Counted from the first letter of the stretch, positions 1-6,680 are shown. The stretch is 7,132 nucleotides of DNA from Euryarchaeota archaeon UBA623 (GCA_002505325.1 DAUV01000033.1:1-7132); one strand, 5' to 3'. The notes: generated by a model from the letters alone, not told the origin. Translations and numbers: made by a program.

Positions 1-1
1 C

Positions 2-1717
2 ATGGTCCTGCTCCCCGACTACCCCGAGAAGACCTTCTTGGCGCATAGACTCAGGGTCGAGAGGCTAGCGCTTTTTTGCACACTCGTGCTGATTGGTGGA
101 GGGGGTTGGTGGCTTGCCCCTGCAGTCACCAGCGGGGCCGAGATGTTTCCGAAGGTAGGCCCTGTTCTAGTGCTGTTCGCTTCGGCACTGCTCCTCCCCG
201 ATTTGATAGACTACGGGCCTGTTGAGCGATCTAGATTGGGTACAGCGGCAAACATTGCCTGGCCCAGTGTTCTGGCCTTAGCTGGGATTCACTACGGAGA
301 GGGAGATGAGTTGATTGCATCCTTGATGCTGACAGCGATAGCCGTCTTCCTATGGCGCTACACCAGCCACCTACTTGGTGGCAGCCTTGGGATTCGCAAA
401 TGGAGGGGCCTGACAAGCATCGCCGGACTCGCCATCGCCATTTCCATACTGGTTTCGATGAGTGGCGATACGGTCCTATGGGCAGGTATCATCGTGGCAT
501 CGTTGGTGACGATGGTCCCTGATCTTCGAGCCAAGGACGACGATTACGAGGCTAGGGCCGAGTTTTCCAACAGGCTCGAGCAGGTGGAGTCGCGCATTCT
601 CTCCCTCCGAGAGGGTGGGTCGGGCCTCGAACAGTCAGCATCGTTACTCAAGACGGCCCGAGAGGAAGGCTACAAAGATCCCTCTAGAGGGATGGATTTG
701 ATTGCGCAGGCAGAGATTGAGATGGAGCGAACTCAGGCAGTCGCAGTCGATCTCGATGCCATACGCTCTAATGCTCTCGATGCTGTAAAGCGTGCCGAAG
801 AGATCACCCTCGACGCACTCGGGCCAAGGAAAGCCTTCGAGGCCGGCGATAGGGAGGCCAATCTGGGGGCGCCTCGCGAGGCCGAGTTATTGTACCGTCG
901 CGCTAAGGAGAAGGCTGCGGTGATTGAGGAGCACTGGCAGAGGGCAGCAGACGCAATCGCTGAGTCAGTGGCTGCGATAGGAGGCCACACCGGCCATCAG
1001 GCCGATGCAGTGAGAGACATACTCAGAGCCGCCGAGGAGGCGTTACATGCAGAGGAGCCCAAGGAGGCCCTACACATCGCCTCATCAATCCCAGAACATC
1101 TCGAGAGCCTTGGCTCCTCCGAGGAAGCTGCAGCCAAGTCGCTGAGCGATGCCGAGCATGCGGTGGCGGCGGCCGAGGACGACATCCAAATAGTTACGAA
1201 GGACCGTTTGGATCAGGCTCGCAAGGCCATTGATTCAGGCGACCCCGCTCTTGCAAAGGGCCTTGCTGACAGTGTTCTGAGGGACGTCCGTGCAACCTCT
1301 GACGCGATGCAGGAGGTGCAGCGGGCACTACGTCAGACTAAGCAGATTGAAGCTAGATTCCCAACCGCAAAAAAATCTGAATGGGAGACTAGGCTAGAAC
1401 AGGTTGTAGCGATGGCAGATGCTGGTGAGTGGCAAGATGCCGTACAGGTGTTGAACCTCCTGACCTCTGACCTACAACTTCATGAGCACAAGGTATCAGA
1501 GGCGACAGAACTTGTTCGCTTCGTTGACGAGGAGTGGAAGATACTGCGCCGCAGACTCGACTCCGCAGGGATAGGTCCGGTGGACCCAGACAGGATGGCT
1601 GCAGAGAAGGCAGTATCCGAAGCATCCATCGCCCTGGAGGGAGGGGACATCGATTCCTGTCACAAGGCATTGGGGGCTGCCAGTGAGATGCTTGAATCGC
1701 AGAACCGCCGAGTCTAA
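2..1717 (+). CDS. Unrecognised polytopic membrane protein with long helical repeat domain (possibly 5'-partial)
   Basis: I do not recognise the family. The 571-residue product has about six hydrophobic segments near residues 21-43, 51-70, 84-98, 103-124, 137-153 and 156-173. Basic loops (RLRVER before segment 1, VERSR after 2, IRKWR after 4, LRAK after 6) predict both ends in the cytoplasm. Residues 175-571 are highly charged, Ala/Glu-rich and almost certainly helical. They contain about six degenerate units, each with a helix, a turn such as SGDPALA or AGEWQDA, and a second helix. Only two cysteines are present (26 and 553), and there is no enzyme motif. The ATG at base 2 may be the true start, but the frame is open to the window edge, so the N-terminus could lie outside. 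The TAA stop overlaps the stop of the opposing trhO gene. A cytoplasmic scaffold or partner-binding role at the membrane is inference only. Confidence 0.85.
   Translation: MVLLPDYPEKTFLAHRLRVERLALFCTLVLIGGGGWWLAPAVTSGAEMFPKVGPVLVLFASALLLPDLIDYGPVERSRLGTAANIAWPSVLALAGIHYGEGDELIASLMLTAIAVFLWRYTSHLLGGSLGIRKWRGLTSIAGLAIAISILVSMSGDTVLWAGIIVASLVTMVPDLRAKDDDYEARAEFSNRLEQVESRILSLREGGSGLEQSASLLKTAREEGYKDPSRGMDLIAQAEIEMERTQAVAVDLDAIRSNALDAVKRAEEITLDALGPRKAFEAGDREANLGAPREAELLYRRAKEKAAVIEEHWQRAADAIAESVAAIGGHTGHQADAVRDILRAAEEALHAEEPKEALHIASSIPEHLESLGSSEEAAAKSLSDAEHAVAAAEDDIQIVTKDRLDQARKAIDSGDPALAKGLADSVLRDVRATSDAMQEVQRALRQTKQIEARFPTAKKSEWETRLEQVVAMADAGEWQDAVQVLNLLTSDLQLHEHKVSEATELVRFVDEEWKILRRRLDSAGIGPVDPDRMAAEKAVSEASIALEGGDIDSCHKALGAASEMLESQNRRV
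572..1714 (+). other. Degenerate tandem protein repeat, about 62 residues per unit, six units
   Basis: This covers the soluble part (residues 191-571) of the membrane protein. The inter-helix turn recurs at residues 227 (DPSRG), 291 (APREA), 353 (EPKEA), 415 (DPALA), 477 (EWQDA) and 550 (DIDSC). The spacings are 64, 62, 62, 62 and 73. Each turn is preceded by an Ala/Glu-rich helix (for example DQARKAIDSG, EQVVAMADAG, EASIALEGG) and followed by another helix (for example LAKGLADSVL, AVQVLNLL). The last unit carries about 11 extra residues in its first half. The repeat is visible in the protein only; I see no obvious DNA-level repeat. It resembles TPR-like helical hairpins in pattern, but the unit is longer than the 34 residues of a TPR. 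Confidence 0.6.
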
Positions 1718-2541
1718 CGCCTACTCTCAAAGCAGTATGGGCAGTACTGGTTGATTACATAACGCTCTGACTTCTGCTCCTCATAGGAAAGAGGTTCCCG
1801 GCACCTGAAACACATCACTATCTCCGCTTCCTTAAGTTGGTGGTCCAGAGCAACTCTCTGGTCAAAAACGAAGCAGTCACCACTCCAATGAGAGCCACCA
1901 CATTCCTCCAAGTACCCGAGAATCCCTCCCTCAAGTTGCCTGACATCCTCAAACCCGGCTTTGAGCATTACAGCGGATGCCTTCTCACAGCGAATCCCTC
2001 CAGTACAGTACATCACCAGCGTCTTCGACTTGTACTCATCCGGAAGAGACTCTATTGCATCAGGGAAATCTCTGAACGAGGGTATGTCGAGCTCTATCGC
2101 GCCATCGAAGGTACCTACTCTAGTCTCGTAGTCGTTCCGAGTATCGAGCACCACGACGTCATCGCCCTTGTCGAGCATCTGCTTGAACTCCGTGGGTGAT
2201 ATGTGGGGGCCGGTGAACTCTACTGGTCTGATGTCATCCCTTCCGAGAGCAATTATCTCTTGCTTGCGTTTGACAAGCATCCTTCGGAACGGTTGGTAGT
2301 CTGTGTGACTGATTTTTATTGGGATACCTACGAAGCGAGCGTCGAACTCAAGGTGCTGTAGGAAATTATCGGTGGCTTCTTGGGTGCCTGCGAGGAAGAA
2401 ATTTATCCCATTGGGACTCAGAAGGACCGTGCCCTTGAGTCCCAGTTCGAGACAGCGTTCCAGCAGCGGCTCACGAAGCTCGTCTCTGTCAGGCAGATTG
2501 ACGAAGCGATAGCCGGCGATGTTCACAATCATGACTGTCAC
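1714..2541 (-). CDS. trhO: tRNA uridine-34 hydroxylase, rhodanese-domain protein (TrhO/YceA, UPF0176)
   Basis: Known TrhO proteins carry out oxygen-dependent hydroxylation of wobble U34 to 5-hydroxyuridine in the cytoplasm. The 275-residue product has the family layout: an N-terminal domain (about 1-100) with YRFVNLPD and the SPNGIN loop, then a rhodanese domain (about 115-215) with DTRNDYE and the signature MYCTGGIRCEKAS, catalytic Cys179 and second Cys185. LEGGI and FVFDQR follow. The tail holds two cysteine pairs, C244/C247 and C267/C270, likely to bind metal. It is shorter than E. coli TrhO (about 350 residues) and ends five residues after the last cysteine. The listed start is GTG directly after the thrS stop; an ATG three codons in, at 2532, is an equally good start. 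It is probably co-transcribed with thrS. The TAG stop overlaps the stop of the convergent membrane-protein gene. Family assignment is firm; activity in this organism is inferred. Confidence 0.95.
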   Translation of the reverse strand: MTVMIVNIAGYRFVNLPDRDELREPLLERCLELGLKGTVLLSPNGINFFLAGTQEATDNFLQHLEFDARFVGIPIKISHTDYQPFRRMLVKRKQEIIALGRDDIRPVEFTGPHISPTEFKQMLDKGDDVVVLDTRNDYETRVGTFDGAIELDIPSFRDFPDAIESLPDEYKSKTLVMYCTGGIRCEKASAVMLKAGFEDVRQLEGGILGYLEECGGSHWSGDCFVFDQRVALDHQLKEAEIVMCFRCREPLSYEEQKSERYVINQYCPYCFESRR

Positions 2542-2548
2542 TCACTTT
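2530..2548 (-). promoter_or_regulatory. thrS stop / trhO start junction with weak GTGA ribosome-binding motif
   Basis: On the minus strand the thrS TGA stop (2544-2542) is followed at once by GTG (2541-2539), then ACA GTC and an ATG (2532-2530). The sequence AAAGTGAGTGACAGTC in front of the ATG holds two GTGA matches to an archaeal-type Shine-Dalgarno core; the first lies about 9-12 bases upstream of the ATG. This slightly favours the ATG as the real trhO start, giving 272 residues. In either case there is no room for a separate promoter outside thrS, so translation of the two genes is probably coupled. Confidence 0.45.
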
Positions 2549-4494
2549 GGAGGCACAATGCCGAGTTCAGTGCTACGATTGGTTATCTCGGCAAAAATCT
2601 CAGCCACGAACTCGTCCAACGCAACCCCGTTGCGCTGGTTGTTGTTACGTCCCCTAATTGAGACAGTTGCATTGGCCGACTCCTCGTCGCCGATGATTAC
2701 CATGTAGGCTGGACGCTGCGTCCGATGCATACGGATCTTCTTGCCAATGGTGCTGTCCGAGTCGTCGATGCGGACTCTGACTCCTGCCTCGTGTAGGGCA
2801 TCATACACTCTAGCAGCGTATTCCTTGTGTTTCTCGGAGATGGTAATGACTTGGACTTGAACAGGAGATAGCCAGGTCGGAAAATTCCCTGCCCAGTGTT
2901 CGGTCAGGAAGGCGACAAATCTCTCATGCGTCGACAGCGGTGCACGGTGGATGACGAAGACCTCACCGTTCTCCGCTCCACTCTCGTCTTTGTAGGACAG
3001 GGCGAAGCGCTCCTTAGCGGCGAAGTCTAGCTGAATGGTTGACATTGATTCCTCACGACCTAGTAAGGTAGTAAATTGGATATCGACCTTGGGGCCATAG
3101 AATGCGGCCTCGTCGACTGCCTCGACGTATGGAACGCCGAGACTGTCCAATATGTTCCTGAGGTAGTTCTCGGTGGCAGCCCAGTTTTCGGGTTGATCGA
3201 TGTATTTCTCGGAATTGGCAGGGTCCCAAAGAGAAAGCCGGAAGTGGTAACTCTCGAAGCCGAAGGCAGCATAGTAGTCTTGCACCATTCTGATATTGTC
3301 AGCAAATTCCTGCGCTACCTGATCTAGGGTGCAGTAGATGTGGGCGTCATTCATCGACAGCATCCTGACGCGTAGTAGCCCAGTGAGAGTTCCGGAGAGT
3401 TCGTTGCGGTAGACAGTACCGTATTCAGCGATGCGCAGGGGCAGATCTCGGTAGGATCGCTTCTTGTTACGGTACACGAGATGGTGCATCGGGCAATTCA
3501 TCGCCTTCAGATAGTACGCCCCGTCGTCCATCTCCATAGGAGGATACATCGAGTCGGCGTAGTGCGGTAGGTGCCCACTGGCCTCAAACAGTTGTTGCTT
3601 GGCGAGAACCGGGGTAGTCACCCTGACGTAGCCGTAGGCCTCCTCAGTCTCGACCGCGAAGCGCTCTATCTCAGACTTGAGGGTCTCTCCATTAGGTAAC
3701 CACACCGGCAACCCCTTCCCAATGAGTTCGTCAATCATATAGAGCTCCATTTCCTTACCGATTTTCTTGTGGTCCCGCTTGGCCGCCTCCTCCAGTTGGC
3801 GCACCCTTTCCTGCAACGCCTCCTTGCTTGGGTAGCACATGCCGTAGATTCGAACGAGGGACTCACGCTTACTGTCGGCCCTCCAGTAGGCCTGGCTTGT
3901 GCTGGACAACCTGAACCAGCGTAGATGCGAGGTGCTGGGTACGTGCGGGCCACGACATAAATCGACAAAGTCCCCTTGGCGGTAAGCAGACGAACCTACG
4001 TCGTGACCAATCTTGTCGTCCATTATCTCAAGCTTGAAGGGGTTCGATGCGAACATCTCACGCAACACGTCGTTGCTGTGATCCTCGCGGATGATTGCAT
4101 GGTTTGCTCGAATGTGCTCACTCATCTTCTTTTCAATCGCCCTGAGCTCCTCATCACCAATCGGATCCATGTGGAAGTCGTAGTAGAAGCCAGTATCAAT
4201 CGGCGGCCCAATAGTTGGCTTGGCATCAGGAAACAGTTCAGTCACAGCTTGAGCCAGTAGATGAGCGCAAGAGTGGCGTAGGATGTACAGACCCTCATCA
4301 GAGTTTCCGGTGATGGCCTCGATGTCACAATTGGAATCGAGGATGTGCGAGAAGTCCCGCTCATTCCCATCGACTAGGGCGGCCACGGCACCAGACTTCT
4401 TGCCGTGGACATTCATGACGACCTCGCCGACTGTAATTCCTGAGGCGTACTCGTGGATGCCCGCGGCGCCGACATCAACAGAAATCATTGTCAT
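2542..4494 (-). CDS. thrS: Threonyl-tRNA synthetase, bacterial type with TGS and editing domains
   Basis: This enzyme charges tRNA-Thr with threonine using ATP. From the ATG at 4494 the product is 650 residues; E. coli ThrRS has 642. Domain order is TGS (about 1-62), N2 editing domain (about 63-225), class II catalytic core (about 240-535) and anticodon-binding domain (about 540-640). Editing residues are present: H74 and H78 in HSCAH, D178, C180 and H184 in DLCRGPH. The zinc ligands are C334, H385 and H516; the first two fall at exactly the E. coli numbers. Motif 2 Arg363, Asp383 and motif 3 Arg525 are kept. The core has variant signatures: AMNCPMHH, VRMLSMNDAH and RAPLSTHERF. The frame extends upstream through ATG 4527 and TTG 4542, but the start at 4494 fits the family N-terminus best. 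trhO follows directly. Archaea usually carry a different ThrRS N-terminal domain, so this looks bacterial in origin. Confidence 0.96.
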   Translation of the reverse strand: MTMISVDVGAAGIHEYASGITVGEVVMNVHGKKSGAVAALVDGNERDFSHILDSNCDIEAITGNSDEGLYILRHSCAHLLAQAVTELFPDAKPTIGPPIDTGFYYDFHMDPIGDEELRAIEKKMSEHIRANHAIIREDHSNDVLREMFASNPFKLEIMDDKIGHDVGSSAYRQGDFVDLCRGPHVPSTSHLRWFRLSSTSQAYWRADSKRESLVRIYGMCYPSKEALQERVRQLEEAAKRDHKKIGKEMELYMIDELIGKGLPVWLPNGETLKSEIERFAVETEEAYGYVRVTTPVLAKQQLFEASGHLPHYADSMYPPMEMDDGAYYLKAMNCPMHHLVYRNKKRSYRDLPLRIAEYGTVYRNELSGTLTGLLRVRMLSMNDAHIYCTLDQVAQEFADNIRMVQDYYAAFGFESYHFRLSLWDPANSEKYIDQPENWAATENYLRNILDSLGVPYVEAVDEAAFYGPKVDIQFTTLLGREESMSTIQLDFAAKERFALSYKDESGAENGEVFVIHRAPLSTHERFVAFLTEHWAGNFPTWLSPVQVQVITISEKHKEYAARVYDALHEAGVRVRIDDSDSTIGKKIRMHRTQRPAYMVIIGDEESANATVSIRGRNNNQRNGVALDEFVAEIFAEITNRSTELGIVPPK

Positions 4495-4547
4495 CTGAGG
4501 TATCCCCAGGGTGTTGGCGAAGTGCATTGGATATGAAGCCAATCGCG
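4495..4547 (-). promoter_or_regulatory. Probable thrS promoter/leader region
   Basis: This short stretch lies between the terminator after carbamate kinase and the preferred thrS ATG, so a thrS-trhO promoter should be here. The only TATA-like block on the minus strand is TTCATATCC (4537-4529). About 27 bases downstream of it a start point near 4506 would leave a leader of about 12 bases holding GGGGAT before the ATG at 4494. The match to an archaeal TATA box is weak. A start at ATG 4527 would alter this reading. Confidence 0.3.
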
Positions 4548-4567
4548 AAAAACAGGCCGTAGGCCTG
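4548..4567 (-). terminator. Hairpin plus T5 terminator after carbamate kinase
   Basis: Two bases after the carbamate kinase TGA (4572-4570), the minus strand reads CAGGCC-TAC-GGCCTG followed directly by TTTTT. The 6-bp arms pair perfectly around a 3-base loop and the T-run abuts the stem. The T-run exists on the minus strand only, so it acts on transcripts coming from carbamate kinase. It separates that gene from thrS-trhO. Its form is that of a factor-independent terminator; in archaea the U-run alone would already promote termination. Confidence 0.75.
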
Positions 4568-4569
4568 AA

Positions 4570-5478
4570 TCATTCGAGTACGAATTGGGTGCCAGCGGTG
4601 CCAGCGACCATGCCCTGCATGTCCGTGAGTGAACCTATCACCGCTCTTCCTCCTGAGCGGCGCACGAAGCCGCAGGCCGCCTCCACCTTGGGGCCCATCG
4701 AACCCTCTTCAAACTCGTACTGTTCCATCTGTTCGGGCGTGACCCTATTGATTATGCGAGCATCTTCGGTCCCCCAGTCGAGGTAGACGCCATCAGTGTC
4801 AGTAGCGAGGATGAGCAGACCTGCATCGAGCTCGAAGGCGAGCAGCGCACTGGCTCTATCCTTGTCAACCACCACCTCGACACCCTCGAGTGTTCCGTCC
4901 GGCTTGTACACAGTTGGTATGCCGCCGCCGCCCGCGCAGATTACGGTGGCACCGTTCTCGAGCAACCAGTGAATCGGTCTCATCTCGAAAATTCTCTGGG
5001 GCTCGGGGGATGCCACAACCCTTCTCCAATGCTCGCCGTCGGGAGCAACGCTCCACCCCTTTTGTTTGGCCAGTATCTTGGCTTCCTGCTCACTGTAAAC
5101 CGGCCCTATCGGCTTGGTCGGGTTGTTGAAGGCGGGGTCGTCTGGGTCGACCTCCACCATGGTCAGGATGGTCGCCAACGGTTCTTCCATCGGAAGCAGG
5201 TTGCCTAGTTCTTGTTCTATCATGTAGCCAATCATTCCTTCGGTTTGGGCTCCTAGGATGTCGAGAGGGTACTCTTCGACTTCCTCGTAGGCCGCCGACT
5301 GCAACGACAGTAGTCCGACCTGTGGGCCGTTACCGTGAGAGATGACAAGCTGGTAGTCGTGTGCCAGTGGGGCCAACGCCTTGGCAGCTATCGCCACGTT
5401 GCGGCGCTGGTTCTCAGCCGTCAGTGGCTGACCGCGCTTCAGAAGTGCGTTGCCTCCAAGCGCCACTACGACCCTCAT
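4570..5478 (-). CDS. arcC: Carbamate kinase (amino-acid kinase family)
   Basis: Carbamate kinase reversibly transfers phosphate between carbamoyl phosphate and ADP, giving ATP, CO2 and ammonia in the breakdown direction. The 302-residue cytoplasmic product is close to the usual 310. Visible motifs are ALGGNALLKRG (residues 6-16), the substrate loop SHGNGPQVG (47-55), ILGAQTEGMIGY (74-85), PTKPIGP with Lys122, CAGGGGIP (181-188), VVDKDRASALLA with Lys206, LATDTDGVY (224-232) and GSMGPKVEA with Lys264. The ATG at 5478 is chosen because MRVVVALGGN is the family N-terminus. The open frame runs 48 codons further upstream to 5622, but that part has no family similarity and overlaps the divergent gene. 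There is no Shine-Dalgarno site, so a short or absent leader is likely. No arginine deiminase or ornithine carbamoyltransferase gene is in view, so its pathway is not shown. A terminator follows. Confidence 0.96.
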   Translation of the reverse strand: MRVVVALGGNALLKRGQPLTAENQRRNVAIAAKALAPLAHDYQLVISHGNGPQVGLLSLQSAAYEEVEEYPLDILGAQTEGMIGYMIEQELGNLLPMEEPLATILTMVEVDPDDPAFNNPTKPIGPVYSEQEAKILAKQKGWSVAPDGEHWRRVVASPEPQRIFEMRPIHWLLENGATVICAGGGGIPTVYKPDGTLEGVEVVVDKDRASALLAFELDAGLLILATDTDGVYLDWGTEDARIINRVTPEQMEQYEFEEGSMGPKVEAACGFVRRSGGRAVIGSLTDMQGMVAGTAGTQFVLE

Positions 5479-5525
5479 GAGTCCGGCGCGGAAGCGTGAA
5501 GCGATAAGAACACGCGCCCTTTGGC
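5479..5525. promoter_or_regulatory. Divergent promoter region between arcC and the NAD-kinase-like gene
   Basis: These 47 bases separate two divergent start codons and must hold both promoters unless they reach into the genes. The only AT-rich block is GCGATAAGAA (5501-5510), which reads TTCTTATCGC on the other strand. It lies about 20 bases from the plus ATG (5526) and about 27 from the minus ATG (5478). This is near the spacing expected for a TATA box and a leaderless archaeal transcript on either side. Neither ATG has a purine-rich ribosome-binding site, which agrees with leaderless starts. The box is a poor consensus match. Confidence 0.45.
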
Positions 5526-6680
5526 ATGCCCATGGTGCGTCTTGGGCTGTTGGCCAATCCCGACGCCGGCCTTGGTGGCAGATTGGGACTGAAGGGTTCA
5601 GACGGGCAGGCCGAGATGGCACGATCTATGGGTGCCGAGGACCGCTCAGGACCTCGACTGACCTTGATGCTTGAGCACTTCTCCAAGATTCACAGAACTG
5701 GCTTCGACGACATCGAATGGCTGACTAGCGAAGGCAGTATGGGCACCAATTGGTTTCCAAAAGGAACCAAAATCGGCTCTATCAGCACAGTTCACTCATC
5801 TTCAGGCAGCACTTCCGCGTTCGACACTACGGCAGCGGTAACTGCTCTACTCGAGGCTGGCATCGACTTACTTGTCTACGCTGGTGGCGACGGCACCACA
5901 CGCGATATCATCGCTGCATTGGAGTCGACTGGTCATCCAAAGACTCCAGTTATCGGAGTCCCGACCGGAGTCAAGATGCACTCCGGCTGCTTTGCCGCTT
6001 CTCCGAGGGCCGCTGCAGAGGTACTTTCTGCCTGGCTCAACGACGATTTACTACTGGCTAGTACCGAGGTGCTGGACCTCGACGAGGAGCGCTATCGGAA
6101 GGGTGAGTGGGTAGTGCAGTTGTACGCCGAGGCGATGACACCAGCTAGCCCACGTTGGATGCAAGGCTCTAAGCAACGCATCGAGACTACTGGTGAGGAG
6201 GATACCACAGAGGGGCTGGCCGACCACATTGGAGAACTCATCATCAATGACGAGAGACTCGTCATCTGGGGTTCAGGAGGAACATTGCGGACCATCGGAG
6301 AGATGAACGGCTTTGAGTTGACAAATCTCGGTATCGACGCTACTAGGGGTACAGAACAGGTAGGGACCGATCTAGATGAAGCAGGTCTGCTGAAGATCCT
6401 CTCATCACACACAGGACCAACCACACTACTGCTTTCCCCTATGGGAGGCCAAGGTTTCCTGATTGGCAGAGGTAACCTGCAACTTTCCCCTGAGGTCTTG
6501 CGTGCGATCGGCATAGACAGTATACTCGGAGTTGTGACTCCAGCCAAGCTGTTGACTGTCAGAAGGCTACGCATTGAGACCGGTGATGCCGAACTTGATG
6601 CGGAGTTCGCGGCCAAGCGCTACATGAAGGTCTTACAGGGTTACAGGACTACAAGAGTCCTACCGGTGTCAGTCGATTAA
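5526..6680 (+). CDS. ATP-NAD kinase / AcoX family protein
   Basis: The product has 384 residues and belongs to the long NAD-kinase-like family seen in archaea and in bacterial acetoin clusters (AcoX). Motifs in order: LGLLANPDAGLGG (6-18) followed by LKGSDG, the kinase core AGGDGTTRD (119-127), GVPTGVKMHSGCFA (144-157), GSGGTLR (249-255), and the C-terminal SPMGGQGFLIGRGNLQLSP (304-322) and VVTPAKL (336-342). GGDGT is the ATP/NAD-binding motif of NAD and diacylglycerol kinases. Residues about 205-240 form a hydrophilic stretch. The second Met (base 5532) gives an equally plausible start, MVRLGLLANP. It is transcribed away from carbamate kinase, with no ribosome-binding site. Its TAA stop overlaps that of the opposing CTP synthase gene. 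NADP formation is possible, but the exact substrate of this subfamily cannot be read from sequence. Confidence 0.92.
   Translation: MPMVRLGLLANPDAGLGGRLGLKGSDGQAEMARSMGAEDRSGPRLTLMLEHFSKIHRTGFDDIEWLTSEGSMGTNWFPKGTKIGSISTVHSSSGSTSAFDTTAAVTALLEAGIDLLVYAGGDGTTRDIIAALESTGHPKTPVIGVPTGVKMHSGCFAASPRAAAEVLSAWLNDDLLLASTEVLDLDEERYRKGEWVVQLYAEAMTPASPRWMQGSKQRIETTGEEDTTEGLADHIGELIINDERLVIWGSGGTLRTIGEMNGFELTNLGIDATRGTEQVGTDLDEAGLLKILSSHTGPTTLLLSPMGGQGFLIGRGNLQLSPEVLRAIGIDSILGVVTPAKLLTVRRLRIETGDAELDAEFAAKRYMKVLQGYRTTRVLPVSVD

Noticed and set aside
72..77. T6 run as a possible terminator
   Set aside because: It lies inside a membrane-helix coding stretch near the gene start, with no stem in front.
1389..1730. 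113-codon minus-strand frame opposite the membrane-protein gene
   Set aside because: Composition is typical of a shadow frame, no family is recognisable, and it overlaps the end of trhO.
1837..2199. 120-codon plus-strand frame opposite trhO
   Set aside because: trhO is clearly the real gene here; this frame has no motifs and no plausible start context.
4495..4542. Longer ThrRS starting at TTG 4542 or ATG 4527
   Set aside because: The extra 11-16 residues precede the TGS domain without similarity. The start at 4494 places the zinc ligands at the same numbers as in E. coli.
5479..5622. N-terminal extension of the carbamate kinase frame by 48 codons
   Set aside because: The extension has no family similarity, overlaps the start of the divergent gene, and the ATG at 5478 gives the exact family N-terminus.
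6092..6616. 174-codon open frame antisense to the NAD-kinase-like gene
   Set aside because: It is Ser/Pro-rich with no recognisable motif and lies fully opposite a conserved gene, so it is a shadow frame.
6645..6661. Inverted repeat AGGACT-ACAAG-AGTCCT near the end of the NAD-kinase-like gene
   Set aside because: It is inside coding sequence with no following T-run on either strand. A 6-bp stem of this kind is common by chance, so it is not called a terminator.
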